Shown here piece by piece: positions 7,296-16,189 of a DNA stretch of 64,000 nt; the first letter of the stretch is position 1, and each line of letters opens with the position of its first letter. The stretch is from NCBI RefSeq assembly GCF_001591805.1, contig NZ_BCVP01000017.1:124001-188000 (forward strand), read 5' to 3'. The position numbers and the translations under genes were made by a program. This DNA is from Neobacillus novalis NBRC 102450 (GTDB lineage: Bacteria; Bacillota; Bacilli; Bacillales; Cytobacillaceae). Below the pieces are notes generated by a model that was not told the DNA's origin, made no database searches, and was given only the letters and a program-made list of their open reading frames with translations.

Positions 7296-9008
7296 ATGAA
7301 AAAACCGGTTATTCAATTTGAAAATTATAGCTTTCAATACCGCAGTCAGACGGCACCAACACTGCATGAGATAAACCTAACCATCTATGAGGGGGAAAAG
7401 GTTCTCATTATCGGTCCCTCAGGGTCTGGAAAAAGCACACTTGGCCATTGTCTCAATGGCCTTGTTCCCTTTTCCTATAAAGGGGAAGTATCAGGAAGCT
7501 TGAAAATCAGTGGTGAGAACACAAAGAATTTAGACATTTTTTCCCTATCGAAAAAAGTCGGAACCGTTCTCCAAGATCCGGATGGTCAATTTATTGGACT
7601 TACGGTAGCTGAGGATATCGCTTTTGCGCTCGAAAATGATGGTGCACCGCAAACCCAAATGTTCGCTAAGGTTGCAGAAGTATCGAAAATGGTCGATATG
7701 GCGGATTATTTGGACTCCTCCCTGCACCAGCTTTCCGGGGGGCAGAAGCAGCGGGTCTCACTTGCAGGGGTCATGGTCGATGATGTGGAGATACTGTTAT
7801 TTGATGAACCGCTGGCCAATCTTGACCCAGCGACAGGAAAATATGCGATTGAGCTCATTGACCGGATCCAAAAAGAAACAAACAAAACAGTCGTAATCAT
7901 CGAGCATCGGCTAGAGGATGTTTTGCACTGCCATGTTGACCGCATCATTGTCGTAGATGATGGCAGGATTATCGCGGATATGACTCCAGACGAACTTTTA
8001 GCTTCACCTATTTTGGAGCAGTGCTCCATCCGCGAGCCATTATATGTGAAAGCGGTGAAATACGCCGGCTGTGAGATAACACCGGAAATGCAGCCTGCAC
8101 ATATCGAATCCTTTCAAGTGGATGGCTGCAAAGACCAGCTGGCAAACTGGTTTAGAAAAGCAGATGCCTCTATCCCTAAGCAGAAATCAGAATCCATTTT
8201 GGAATTAAAGGATATTACGTTTGGCTATACAACGGGGAAAAAAACGATTCAGGGTGTTTCTTTTTCAATCGAAAAAGGGGAAATGGTTAGTATTGTTGGA
8301 AAAAATGGTGCCGGAAAGTCGACGCTTTCGAAATTAATTTGTGGCTTTGAGAAGCCGAACGCAGGCCGGATTTATTATCGCGGTAAGGATATTAGCGAGG
8401 ATACGATTAAAGAGCGAGCAGCAAGGATTGGGATGGTGATGCAAAACCCGAATCAGATGATTTCAAAGCAGATGATTTATGAGGAAGTGGCGCTAGGGCT
8501 CGTCATTCGCGGTGTACCAGAAGCCGAAATAAAAGAGCGCGTTTTGAAGACGCTGAAAATTTGCGGCTTGTATCCATTCCGTAACTGGCCGATATCAGCA
8601 TTAAGCTTTGGCCAGAAAAAGCGGGTAACCATCGCCTCGATTTTGGTATTGGAACCAGAGATTATCATTCTGGACGAGCCAACCGCAGGGCAAGATTTCC
8701 GTCATTATAGCGAAATCATGGAGTTTTTGGCTGAGCTTAATCGCCATGGTGTCACGATTATCATGATTACTCATGACATGCACCTCATGCTTGAGTATAC
8801 GCCGCGGGCGGTTGTGATTGCCGGCGGGAGAAAAATCGCCGATGATACTGCCGTCAATGTCCTAGCAGACTCGCAAATTATTAAAGAGGCAAACTTAAAG
8901 GAAACATCCCTTTTTGAGTTGGCAATTCGGTCGGGAATAGGCGAACCAAAAGAGTTTGTCCGCCGGTTTATTGCTTATGATCGGGAGGTGCGGCAGCAAT
9001 GGCAGTAG
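7296..9008 (+). CDS. ECF transporter ATPase, fused EcfA1-EcfA2
   Basis: A 570-residue protein with two complete ABC domains. Domain 1: Walker A GPSGSGKS (about residue 41), signature LSGGQKQR, Walker B ILLFDEP. Domain 2 (from about residue 300): Walker A GKNGAGKS, signature ALSFGQKKR (Gly-Gly replaced by Phe-Gly), Walker B IIILDEPTAGQD. Both switch histidines are present (IIEHR, ITHDMH). Separate EcfA1 and EcfA2 are about 280 residues each, so this is the single-chain form. It powers uptake through the T component, whose gene it overlaps by 10 nt, and the S component upstream. ABC domains sit on the cytoplasmic face. Confidence 0.9.
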   Translation: MKKPVIQFENYSFQYRSQTAPTLHEINLTIYEGEKVLIIGPSGSGKSTLGHCLNGLVPFSYKGEVSGSLKISGENTKNLDIFSLSKKVGTVLQDPDGQFIGLTVAEDIAFALENDGAPQTQMFAKVAEVSKMVDMADYLDSSLHQLSGGQKQRVSLAGVMVDDVEILLFDEPLANLDPATGKYAIELIDRIQKETNKTVVIIEHRLEDVLHCHVDRIIVVDDGRIIADMTPDELLASPILEQCSIREPLYVKAVKYAGCEITPEMQPAHIESFQVDGCKDQLANWFRKADASIPKQKSESILELKDITFGYTTGKKTIQGVSFSIEKGEMVSIVGKNGAGKSTLSKLICGFEKPNAGRIYYRGKDISEDTIKERAARIGMVMQNPNQMISKQMIYEEVALGLVIRGVPEAEIKERVLKTLKICGLYPFRNWPISALSFGQKKRVTIASILVLEPEIIILDEPTAGQDFRHYSEIMEFLAELNRHGVTIIMITHDMHLMLEYTPRAVVIAGGRKIADDTAVNVLADSQIIKEANLKETSLFELAIRSGIGEPKEFVRRFIAYDREVRQQWQ

Positions 9009-9829
9009 AAATGCTTTCATATATAGAGCGAAAATCACCGGTCCATCAGCTTACAGGTGTAACCAAGCTAGTTTGCTTTCTAATCTGGTCGACCGTTGCG
9101 ATGCTCACTTATGATACGCGGGTATTGCTCTTCCTCTTCCTATTCAGTATCTGTGTGTTTATCGTTTCCAAGGTAAAATTGAAGGAAGTTGCCTTTGTCC
9201 TGCTGTTTATATTGTTTTTCTTGATGATTAATAATCTTGCAATCTATGTCTTTTCGCCGCAAGAAGGGGTAAAAATTTATGGGACAAGCCATGTGCTAGT
9301 TGAAATCAGCGGGCGCTATACGATAACAATCGAGCAGCTTTTTTATCAAATAAATGTCACACTCAAATATTTCACCGTCATTCCTGCGGCGATTTTGTTT
9401 ATCGTCACAACCAATCCGAGTGAATTTGCGGCGTCATTAAACCGCATCGGTGTCAGTTACCGTATTTCTTATGCTGTTGCGCTTGCGTTACGTTACATTC
9501 CCGATATTCAACGGGATTTCCGTACGATTGCACTTTCCCAGCAAGCCCGCGGGATTGATATGTCACGCAAAGAAAAGCTGCCAAGGCGAATCAAGAATGC
9601 CGCCTCAATCATCATCCCGCTTATCCTGTCCAGTCTCGATAAAATCGAGATGATCAGCAATGCGATGGAGCTGCGCGGCTTCGGAAAAAACAAACAGCGC
9701 ACCTGGTACCGGGCCCGTCCATTTCAAAAAATTGATATATTAACCTTAATCTTATTTACATTGATTCTACTAGTATCCCTTTATGTGACCTTTCATGATG
9801 GCAATCGTTTTTATAATCCTTTTTCTTGA
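8999..9829 (+). CDS. ECF transporter transmembrane (T) component
   Basis: A 276-residue EcfT with hydrophobic segments clustered at residues 25-80 and 105-150 and a final one near 250. The coupling motifs are visible: ARGIDMSRK (first Ala-Arg-Gly) and ELRGFGKNK (second Arg-Gly), which contact the ATPase grooves. GGGAGG-type site (GGGAGGTG) precedes ATG 8999, inside the end of the ATPase gene. It completes a dedicated (group I-like) ECF system with the UPF0397 S protein and fused ATPase in one operon. Confidence 0.9.
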   Translation: MAVEMLSYIERKSPVHQLTGVTKLVCFLIWSTVAMLTYDTRVLLFLFLFSICVFIVSKVKLKEVAFVLLFILFFLMINNLAIYVFSPQEGVKIYGTSHVLVEISGRYTITIEQLFYQINVTLKYFTVIPAAILFIVTTNPSEFAASLNRIGVSYRISYAVALALRYIPDIQRDFRTIALSQQARGIDMSRKEKLPRRIKNAASIIIPLILSSLDKIEMISNAMELRGFGKNKQRTWYRARPFQKIDILTLILFTLILLVSLYVTFHDGNRFYNPFS

Positions 9830-9891
9830 AAGGAATTGGCGTAGGGTGCTCCTATTTAAAAAGTGAAAAACTTTATCGAGAGGTGGATAAA

Positions 9892-10831
9892 ATGAAGGCA
9901 GATGCTGTTTTCGAAGGCGGTGGGGTCAGGGGAATTGCCTTTCTTGGAGCGATTCAAGCGATGGAAGAGGAAAAGGTAGAATGGCAAAGACTTGCTGGAA
10001 CATCTGCGGGGGCCGTAATAGCTGCTCTTTTGGCAAGTGGTTATAAAAGCGATGAAATTAGAGACAAGATGAATGATATCGATTTCGAAGCTTCGAGGTA
10101 GGACGATCCTGAATCGAATTCCCATTTTCGGAGTCTTTTTAGAACTAATGATTCATCTTGGAATTTATAAAAACGATTATTTAGAAACATGGATGGATTC
10201 ACTTCTTTCGGAAAAAGGCATTAAGACATTTGCAGATATTCCTAATGGAAAGTTGAAGATTATTGCTTCCGATGTTTCGAATGGCCAAATGCTTATTTTG
10301 CCGGATGATTTGGAACGCTATGGGATGACTCCTGCCGATTTAAACGTTTCAACTGCCGTTATGATGAGTGCCTCTATGCCATTTTTCTTCCGTCCGGTTA
10401 TTTGGAAATCAAAAGACCAAAAAAAATCCTATATTTTAGATGGTGGATTACTTAGTAACTTTCCAATTTGGATATTTGATACAGACAATCCTCGTTTTCC
10501 AACCTTCGGCTTCCATTTTGTGAAAGATGAAGTAAACATAGATGCAGTTATACCAACACCGATCCACCTTTTCAAAAATATATTTAAAACGATGCTTCAA
10601 GCCCATGATTTACGATATATGGACGAAGAAACGATTGAACGCACGATTCAAATTCCGACTGGCAACATCAACGCAACTGATTTTGAACTAAACGAAGATG
10701 AAACTGAATTTCTCTATAAATCAGGCTATACTTCTGCAAAGGAATTTTTGTCGCAATGGGATTTTGAACTCTATAAAGAAAAACGAATGCAAAGAGTAAA
10801 GAATAAGAGGTGCAAGAATGAAACAAGATGA
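9892..10831 (+). pseudogene. Patatin-like phospholipase, interrupted by a frameshift
   Basis: Frame 1 from ATG 9892 (after GAGGTGG) encodes the N-terminal patatin part: oxyanion loop GGGVRG and nucleophile elbow GTSAG. It stops at 10099-10101. Frame 2, open across that point, continues the family sequence (GRTILNRIPIFG, GIYKNDYLE, then the catalytic Asp in DGGLLSNFP) to 10831. Dropping one base near 10089 joins IDF to KLRGRT and restores a protein of about 312 residues. The nucleophile and acid thus lie on different fragments, so neither alone should be active. It may be a recent mutation, a sequencing error, or less likely programmed shifting; no classical slippery site is seen. Predicted activity if intact: lipid acyl hydrolase. 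Confidence 0.75.
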
Positions 10832-10854
10832 GCCGTTACAACGGCTCATCTTGT
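10823..10854. terminator. Perfect 15-bp inverted repeat shared by two convergent gene ends
   Basis: ACAAGATGAGCCGTT (10823-10837) is exactly complementary to AACGGCTCATCTTGT (10840-10854). The stop codons of the patatin-like gene (10829-10831) and of yibE-like (10836-10838 on the other strand) both lie inside the stem. T-runs are weak on both sides, so it probably acts as a bidirectional terminator or transcript-end stabiliser. Confidence 0.65.
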
Positions 10855-12038
10855 ATTTGTTTCAATATCGTTTTTGACGCTTCGACATTTATTTCCTTTT
10901 TAAAACTTGGCATAATCCTTGAAGAGATATAGGCAACAATCGGTACGGTCAAGATCACCCCTATACTTCCGGATACCCCCTGAATCACTTCGATGGCCAC
11001 GAAATCCATATTAATTAATTGGTTAAACGGCACGTTGTAGGCATAAATCAACATCAGCGAAGTAAGAGAAGCGCCTGTAAAGGCAAGAATTAGGGTATTG
11101 ACCATCGTTCCCATCATATCACGGCCTACATTGATTCCAGAGATAAATAACTCTCTTTTGCTAAGAGTCGGATTCGCTTCATACACTTCGTGAACAGAAG
11201 AGGCGATGGAAATCCCCACATCCATGATGGCGCCAAGGGAAGCGATAAGAATTCCAGCAAACAACAATCCCTTAACTTGCATGCCTGTTTCACTTGCGAT
11301 GACAATTAAGGATTCAGATTCATTCGTATTGAAGCCTGTGACATGGGCCAAGATGCCAGCTGTACTGGAAATGATCCCAGCAATGACGACCCCGAGCATT
11401 GTACCTAGTATTGCTGACAACGATTTTGAACTCCAACCATCAAGTAAAAGTAGGGTTACACAGGTTGTGAGAGCGACAATCACTACTGAAGCAACGATCG
11501 GTGAATACCCTCTATAAAGCATTGGAATAAACAAATAAATCAGACAAGCAAAGGTAAACACAAGTCCAACAGCGGACTTCAGCCCCTTTTTTCCGCCAAT
11601 TGTGCACAAGGCAGCTAGTAAAATGAAAATCATACCTCCCAACAGCGGGGCGCGATAATAGCTGTAAACCGAAACCTGATATGTATTTGGTCCTGCCGTA
11701 TCGACGACAGCGATGATCTTAAGCCCTTCCTTCCCATGAACATTAAAAAGTGTACTTAAATAGTTTTTAACCTCGTGAATCTCCCCTTTGTGTTCTCCGG
11801 AAAGAATTTTAACTTCAAGATCTTGGGTGCCTCGGTATAATCCGCTAACCGTCTCATCCTTTTCTAAAGATTCACTGAGGACTCTTACTACCTCTGCCTT
11901 TTCATATTTTACATAAGATGTGCCGCCTTGTTCATTGAACGTAACCTCAGGGCTCTTATTAAAAAAATACATTAATGCAGAGAAAAGTAGGCCTACGACC
12001 ACGAGTAGTAATGTTCGGCTTTTCGTTGATTTAAGCAT
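10836..12038 (-). CDS. YibE/F-like multi-spanning membrane protein
   Basis: A 400-residue protein of the YibE/F family, whose function is not known. An N-terminal helix (residues 8-25) is followed by an extracellular beta-rich domain (to about 125) and then about seven or eight membrane segments. Conserved stretches include FAGILIASLGAIMDVGISIA and GRDMMGTMVNTLILAF. Start chosen at the ATG at 12038 with AGGAGGG in register; an in-frame ATG 18 nt upstream lies before that site. The gene runs alone, convergent with the patatin-like gene. Family members have been suggested to transport small molecules, without proof. Confidence 0.8.
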   Translation of the reverse strand: MLKSTKSRTLLLVVVGLLFSALMYFFNKSPEVTFNEQGGTSYVKYEKAEVVRVLSESLEKDETVSGLYRGTQDLEVKILSGEHKGEIHEVKNYLSTLFNVHGKEGLKIIAVVDTAGPNTYQVSVYSYYRAPLLGGMIFILLAALCTIGGKKGLKSAVGLVFTFACLIYLFIPMLYRGYSPIVASVVIVALTTCVTLLLLDGWSSKSLSAILGTMLGVVIAGIISSTAGILAHVTGFNTNESESLIVIASETGMQVKGLLFAGILIASLGAIMDVGISIASSVHEVYEANPTLSKRELFISGINVGRDMMGTMVNTLILAFTGASLTSLMLIYAYNVPFNQLINMDFVAIEVIQGVSGSIGVILTVPIVAYISSRIMPSFKKEINVEASKTILKQIQDEPL

Positions 12039-12154
12039 AGTGTCCCTCCTAAACAATCTTCCTAATTAGTTAGATTATAAGAAAGTAGTATTAAGGGAAT
12101 GTATTGTATTAGTAAATTAATGTTAAATTTATAGAAAAAGGTCAAAACTCCAAA

Positions 12155-12229
12155 TTTACAGATAATTTACATGGATATGATCTTTATTTACATGGATTTT
12201 ATTACTGCTTTACAAACATCTCTTATGAT
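12155..12229 (+). promoter_or_regulatory. Predicted PhoP box and promoter of a secreted phosphoesterase
   Basis: Four exact TTTACA hexamers at 12155, 12166, 12187 and 12209 (spacings 11, 21 and 22, that is 1, about 2 and 2 turns of an 11-bp register), followed nine bases later by TATGAT (12224-12229). PhoP of Bacillus binds TT(A/T)ACA-type hexamers at 11-bp period ending just upstream of the -10, which fits. The product is a phosphoesterase, as expected for a phosphate-starvation gene. Confidence 0.65.
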
Positions 12230-12293
12230 AGGTATGAGCCTTCTTATGAAACCGCGCGGGTGGAGGTAAAAAATTGAGGGAGTGTTTTTTTCG

Positions 12294-14147
12294 ATGAGAA
12301 AAGGATTTAATAAAAAGAATCGGGATCGATTGCTAGCAATATCGATGGCTTCAGCGATTGTATTCTCAGGATGGACAAGTGTTAGGGCAGGAGCTGCAGA
12401 ACAAATCACACCTGTTATAAACACACTCAGTAATTATTCTGTCACCGATCTAGGGCTCACTCCCGGAAAAAATGAATCTGAATTGAATCTAACTTGGTAT
12501 ACTCCTCGAAACCCGGGGACTGCTGTAGTTCAGATTGCCGAGAAGTCCAAAATGACGGGCGACAATTTCCCAGCCGAACAGGCCATGATAGTCAATGGGA
12601 AAGCAACAGACGCAGTACCTGAATTTTCTACTAACAAAGTAACCGTAACGAATCTGAAAGGCTCAACTGAATATGTTTACCGTGTTGGTGACGGCACAGA
12701 TGAACACTGGAGCTCAGTCTATCAATATACAACCCGAAATACTGAAGATTACAGAGTCATGTTAGTGGGTGACCCGCAAATCGGCGCGAGTGGAAATGCG
12801 ACAACCGATACGGAGGGATGGGAGGACACGCTTAAGAAAGCGGTTGAAAAATTCCCTGATTATAGCTTCATTATGTCTGCCGGTGATCAGGTGAATACGT
12901 CCACTAGTGAAAAAGAATATACTGGATTTTTCCAGTCAGATGTACTTAGAAGCTTACCGCTTGCACCCGTAGTAGGGAATCACGATAACAGTGTGAACTA
13001 CAAGTATCACTTTAATCAACCGAATGAATCAGCTGATTATGGAGTAACCAATGCCGGCGGGGACTACTATTATACTTACGGCGATACTTTGTTTATGGTA
13101 CTGAACACCAATAATATGAGCGGGGCTTCTCACGCAGCATTTATGAGAGAGGCGGTTGCGAAAAATCCAAATGCTAGATGGAAAATGGTTACTTTTCACC
13201 ATTCCATTTACAGTGCAGCCAGCCACTCTACTGAAGCGGCCATTGTCAATTTACGAGCAGCCCTTTTTCCGACGATTGACGAATTAGGAATCGACATGGT
13301 TTTAATGGGTCATGACCACTCGTATGTTAGAACCTTTAATATGTTAGGTGACCTACCTCAAAAAGATCAGACTGTTGATGAAAACGGCAGAGTGTTGAAT
13401 CCGAATGGGACTACGTATGTCACAGCGAACTCTGCAAGTGGCAGTAAGTATTATACGTTAAAGACGACACCAGAAATTTATTCAGAGGTTAGAAGCCAGC
13501 TTAAGGTGCCGACATTTTCAAACATCCATGTCACTCCGAACAGCCTTGAGGTTTCAACTTATCGAACAGATACGATGGAAGAGGTCGATACGTATACCTT
13601 AGTAAAAGACAAAACAGCTCCGACCTATACATTAGAAGCGAATGGGGCTGCTTTCGCTGATGGAGCTGTCTTTAAGGATAATCAAATTGTTAAGTTCAAA
13701 CTGAACGCAAAAGATGAAATTTCCAGCGTGGCCAGCCAATCCCTGATACTTGACGGAAAGCCATATGAAAATGGGGCTGAAGTGGACTTAGCAGGTAAAT
13801 TGGGAGTACATACACTCCGAATCCTTGCGGTCGACAAGGCGGGAAATACCTTGGATACCACCTTAAGCTTTAAAGTTGAGACAAGTATCTCGTCGATGCA
13901 AAGTTTGCTGGACCGATATACGGCCCTCGGCGATGTGAACGGTCCGCTCAGCAAACAACTGAAGAATAGCTTGGACCAGGCTGACCATCAGTTGAACAAG
14001 GGCTCCAAGGAAAAAGCAGCTAAGCACATGCAGGATTTCCTAAAGCATATCAATAACAAACCAATGCAAGGCCATATAAGTAAGTCAGTTAAAGACGTAC
14101 TGTCAGCCGACGCAGAAGCACTTATCAACCTCTGGCTGGGAAAATAA
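12294..14147 (+). CDS. Secreted purple-acid-phosphatase-like metallophosphoesterase
   Basis: A 617-residue exported protein. A signal peptide (to about residue 35, VRAGAAE) precedes a fibronectin-like N-terminal domain (about 45-145) and a calcineurin-type core with GDPQIG, SAGDQVN, GNHDN, FHHSIYS and GHDHSYVRT, which together supply the two-metal site. Ig-like sequence follows (about 435-530), and the last 80 residues (LLDRYTALGD onward, QDFLKHINN) match the FIMAH-type cell-surface domain of Bacillus. Start: ATG 12294 preferred, GTG 12282 possible. A four-hexamer PhoP box lies upstream. Likely role: releasing phosphate from extracellular phosphoesters under starvation; substrate unknown. Confidence 0.85.
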   Translation: MRKGFNKKNRDRLLAISMASAIVFSGWTSVRAGAAEQITPVINTLSNYSVTDLGLTPGKNESELNLTWYTPRNPGTAVVQIAEKSKMTGDNFPAEQAMIVNGKATDAVPEFSTNKVTVTNLKGSTEYVYRVGDGTDEHWSSVYQYTTRNTEDYRVMLVGDPQIGASGNATTDTEGWEDTLKKAVEKFPDYSFIMSAGDQVNTSTSEKEYTGFFQSDVLRSLPLAPVVGNHDNSVNYKYHFNQPNESADYGVTNAGGDYYYTYGDTLFMVLNTNNMSGASHAAFMREAVAKNPNARWKMVTFHHSIYSAASHSTEAAIVNLRAALFPTIDELGIDMVLMGHDHSYVRTFNMLGDLPQKDQTVDENGRVLNPNGTTYVTANSASGSKYYTLKTTPEIYSEVRSQLKVPTFSNIHVTPNSLEVSTYRTDTMEEVDTYTLVKDKTAPTYTLEANGAAFADGAVFKDNQIVKFKLNAKDEISSVASQSLILDGKPYENGAEVDLAGKLGVHTLRILAVDKAGNTLDTTLSFKVETSISSMQSLLDRYTALGDVNGPLSKQLKNSLDQADHQLNKGSKEKAAKHMQDFLKHINNKPMQGHISKSVKDVLSADAEALINLWLGK

Positions 14148-14230
14148 ACGAAGCTGAGGTGCCATTAACCGGTTATCCAGCATTAACGGGCAGTAAGACC
14201 CCCACTTCAAGACTTTGAGATACAAAAAAA

Positions 14231-14332
14231 GGATAAGTGTGGGTTCAACTGCCAATCAGTGGGGGATAGAACCCCCCACTGATTGAAGTTTCACCTTATC
14301 CCACTGGCTTTCAAGTTCAGTGGGTTTTTTTT
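14231..14332 (+). other. Nested palindromic element ending in a terminator
   Basis: Three nested or adjacent stems: GGATAAG (14231-14237) with CTTATCC (14295-14301); AATCAGTGGGGG (14254-14265) with CCCCCACTGATT (14273-14284); and CCCACTG (14300-14306) with CAGTGGG (14318-14324) followed by eight T (14325-14332). The CAGTGGG and CCCACTG arms are interchangeable between the second and third stems, so the terminator can compete with an upstream fold. A related CCCCCACTTCAAG arm lies at about 14199-14211. It may be an attenuator for the HupE-like gene, or the phosphatase terminator built on a REP/MITE-like repeat. Confidence 0.65.
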
Positions 14333-14378
14333 CAGGGTGTGGTTCATTTTTTAGAAAAGCATAGTGGGGGAATTCAGG

Positions 14379-15455
14379 ATGGTTAAAAAATGGCTTAGTT
14401 TAATGGTTTTAACTTTTGCACTATTGGGGTTTCATGTACCTGTTTCGTTTGCCCATACGGGTGATAGTCAAGCCTATTCAGATATTTTGGAAAAGGATGG
14501 CATGATTCAATATATTTTACGAGTGGATATGGTTGAATTAAGAATAGCGGTAACTCCAAATGACCCAGAAATAGGGACCAATACACCGGAAGTGATTAAC
14601 CAGTTTGTAAAAAACTCTCAACCGGAAGTGGAAACCTATCTTTTATCTAAAATCAAATTGCACGCCGATGGTATTCCACTTGAAGGAAAGTTAACTCGGC
14701 TTCAAGCAATCGAAGTGAATAACCGTCCCTTTGCAGAGGCGATTCTTGAGTATTCACAAAACCAAAAACCAGAATATTTGGCACTTACATACGACATGAT
14801 TTTTGATGATGTAGATCAATGGCATACCAATTTTGTCACAATCACCCATGATGGAAAAAAACAAAATTCCGTTATTACCAATGATTCGCGTGAAATCCAA
14901 CTTGGACAGTTAAGCTTCATTCGTGCCATCCAGCAGTTCTTTTTGCTTGGAGTGGAACATTTGATTACCGGTTATGACCACATTCTATTTCTTTTAGGAT
15001 TATTAATAGGAGCCCGGTCAGTTAAGCAAATTTTAAAAGTCGTGACCGCTTTTACGGGAGCACATACCGTTACTTTGATTTTGTCCAGTATGCATATCAT
15101 CATGCTGCCCGAGAGGTTTGTCGAGTCTCTCATTGCTTTGAGCATTATTTATGTAGCGATTAATAATGTGTTAAATAGGAATATGAAACATAATTTATGG
15201 TTAGCTTTTGGATTTGGGCTAATTCATGGGTTCGGTTTTGCCGGATCCTTATCTGAAATGCGGATGGACGGCGGACATTTCATGTCTTCATTGTTAACTT
15301 TTAATCTCGGTATCGAAATGGGTCAAATCCTGCTTGTATTGGCTATCTATCCCGTGATTCATTACCTTCGCAAAGTGAAATGGTCGATTCCTTCCATCTC
15401 GGCAGCAATATCACTTTTCGGAGCGGTATGGTTTATTCAAAGGGCATTTTTATAA
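14379..15455 (+). CDS. HupE/UreJ-2 family membrane protein
   Basis: A 358-residue exported/membrane protein. A signal peptide (residues 1-25, ending VSFA) leads to a soluble domain of about 160 residues, then six or seven membrane segments carrying the family motifs GVEHLITGYDHILFLLGLL, FTGAHTVTLILS, GLIHGFGFAGSL and NLGIEMGQ. The conserved His and Asp of the second half suggest a metal or cofactor site; HupE/UreJ relatives have been proposed as nickel permeases, but this subfamily is uncharacterised. Start at ATG 14379 after GGGGGAA; an upstream in-frame GTG at 14364 overlaps that site. It is preceded by a competing terminator structure and stands alone. Confidence 0.8.
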   Translation: MVKKWLSLMVLTFALLGFHVPVSFAHTGDSQAYSDILEKDGMIQYILRVDMVELRIAVTPNDPEIGTNTPEVINQFVKNSQPEVETYLLSKIKLHADGIPLEGKLTRLQAIEVNNRPFAEAILEYSQNQKPEYLALTYDMIFDDVDQWHTNFVTITHDGKKQNSVITNDSREIQLGQLSFIRAIQQFFLLGVEHLITGYDHILFLLGLLIGARSVKQILKVVTAFTGAHTVTLILSSMHIIMLPERFVESLIALSIIYVAINNVLNRNMKHNLWLAFGFGLIHGFGFAGSLSEMRMDGGHFMSSLLTFNLGIEMGQILLVLAIYPVIHYLRKVKWSIPSISAAISLFGAVWFIQRAFL

Positions 15456-15568
15456 TGTTTAGATAAGAAATTCTAAGGCTTATTCCCGAAGCCCTAGTAG
15501 AATCAAGCTTTTGAAACATTTATAAGGATTTTCGGTCTGAAATACTATATATTTATAATATTTAATCC

Positions 15569-15598
15569 TTGACAACTTAACAGATCTCATTTTATAAT
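15569..15598 (+). promoter_or_regulatory. Consensus sigma-A promoter of the triple T-box leader
   Basis: TTGACA (15569-15574), 18-nt spacer, TATAAT (15593-15598). Both hexamers match consensus exactly. No comparable promoter is seen between the three T-box copies, so one transcript should run through all three. Confidence 0.8.
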
Positions 15599-15629
15599 TC
15601 GTTATACTAAAAAAATGTTATATATTGTA

Positions 15630-15888
15630 GAGCGTTGAAAGGAATTTAGTAGTGCTTAGCAATTTTGTCTTCAGAGAGCTGATGGTTGGTGCGAATCAGT
15701 ACAAACGTAAGCATGAATTACACTCCCGGAGTTTCTTTTTCGTAGTAAAGGCAACAGCCTTTATGAAGGGGAAGACGGCATCAGAGTCGTTATTAGAATG
15801 AAGTGGCGAGCATAAGCTCGCAACTAGGGTGGTACCGCGAAGTCTATTCGTCCCTACTGGAATTTTGCCAGTAGGGACTTTTTATTTT
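15630..15888 (+). ncRNA. Tyrosine T-box riboswitch, copy 1 of 3
   Basis: Stem I with AGTA opposite GAATTACA places the specifier TAC (Tyr) at 15719-15721. The T-box AGGGTGGTACCGCGA is at 15826-15840 and the terminator TCCCTACTGG...CCAGTAGGGA plus T-run at 15851-15888. Antiterminator pairing AGGG/CCCT and GCGA/TTCG around the TGGTACC bulge is visible. TGGT fits the A discriminator of tRNA-Tyr. Confidence 0.92.
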
Positions 15889-15911
15889 GATAAAAAATTT
15901 CATAGGATATA

Positions 15912-16166
15912 AGCATGGAAGGGAATACAGTAGTGCTTAGCATTTTGTCTACAGAGAGCTGATGGTCGGTGCGAATCAGTACAAACGTAAGCATGAATTA
16001 CACTCCCGGAGTTTCTTTTTCGTAGTAAAGGCAGCAGTCTTTATGAAGGGGAAGACGGCAACAAAGTCGTTATTAGAATGAAGTGGTGAGCGTGTGCTCG
16101 CAACTAGGGTGGTACCGCGAAATCTATTCGTCCCTACTGGAATTTTCCAGTAGGGACTTTTTATTT
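15912..16166 (+). ncRNA. Tyrosine T-box riboswitch, copy 2 of 3
   Basis: Near-identical to copy 1. Specifier TAC at 15999-16001, 280 nt after the first; T-box AGGGTGGTACCGCGA at 16106-16120; terminator at 16131-16166. Upstream linker (ATTTCATAGGATATAAGC) is shared with copy 3, showing that copies 2 and 3 arose by tandem duplication including the linker. Confidence 0.92.
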
Positions 16167-16189
16167 TAATAAAAAATTTCATAGGATAC

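Noticed and set aside
13029..13226. Antisense frame inside the secreted phosphoesterase gene
   Set aside because: Opposite conserved active-site sequence; no start signal.
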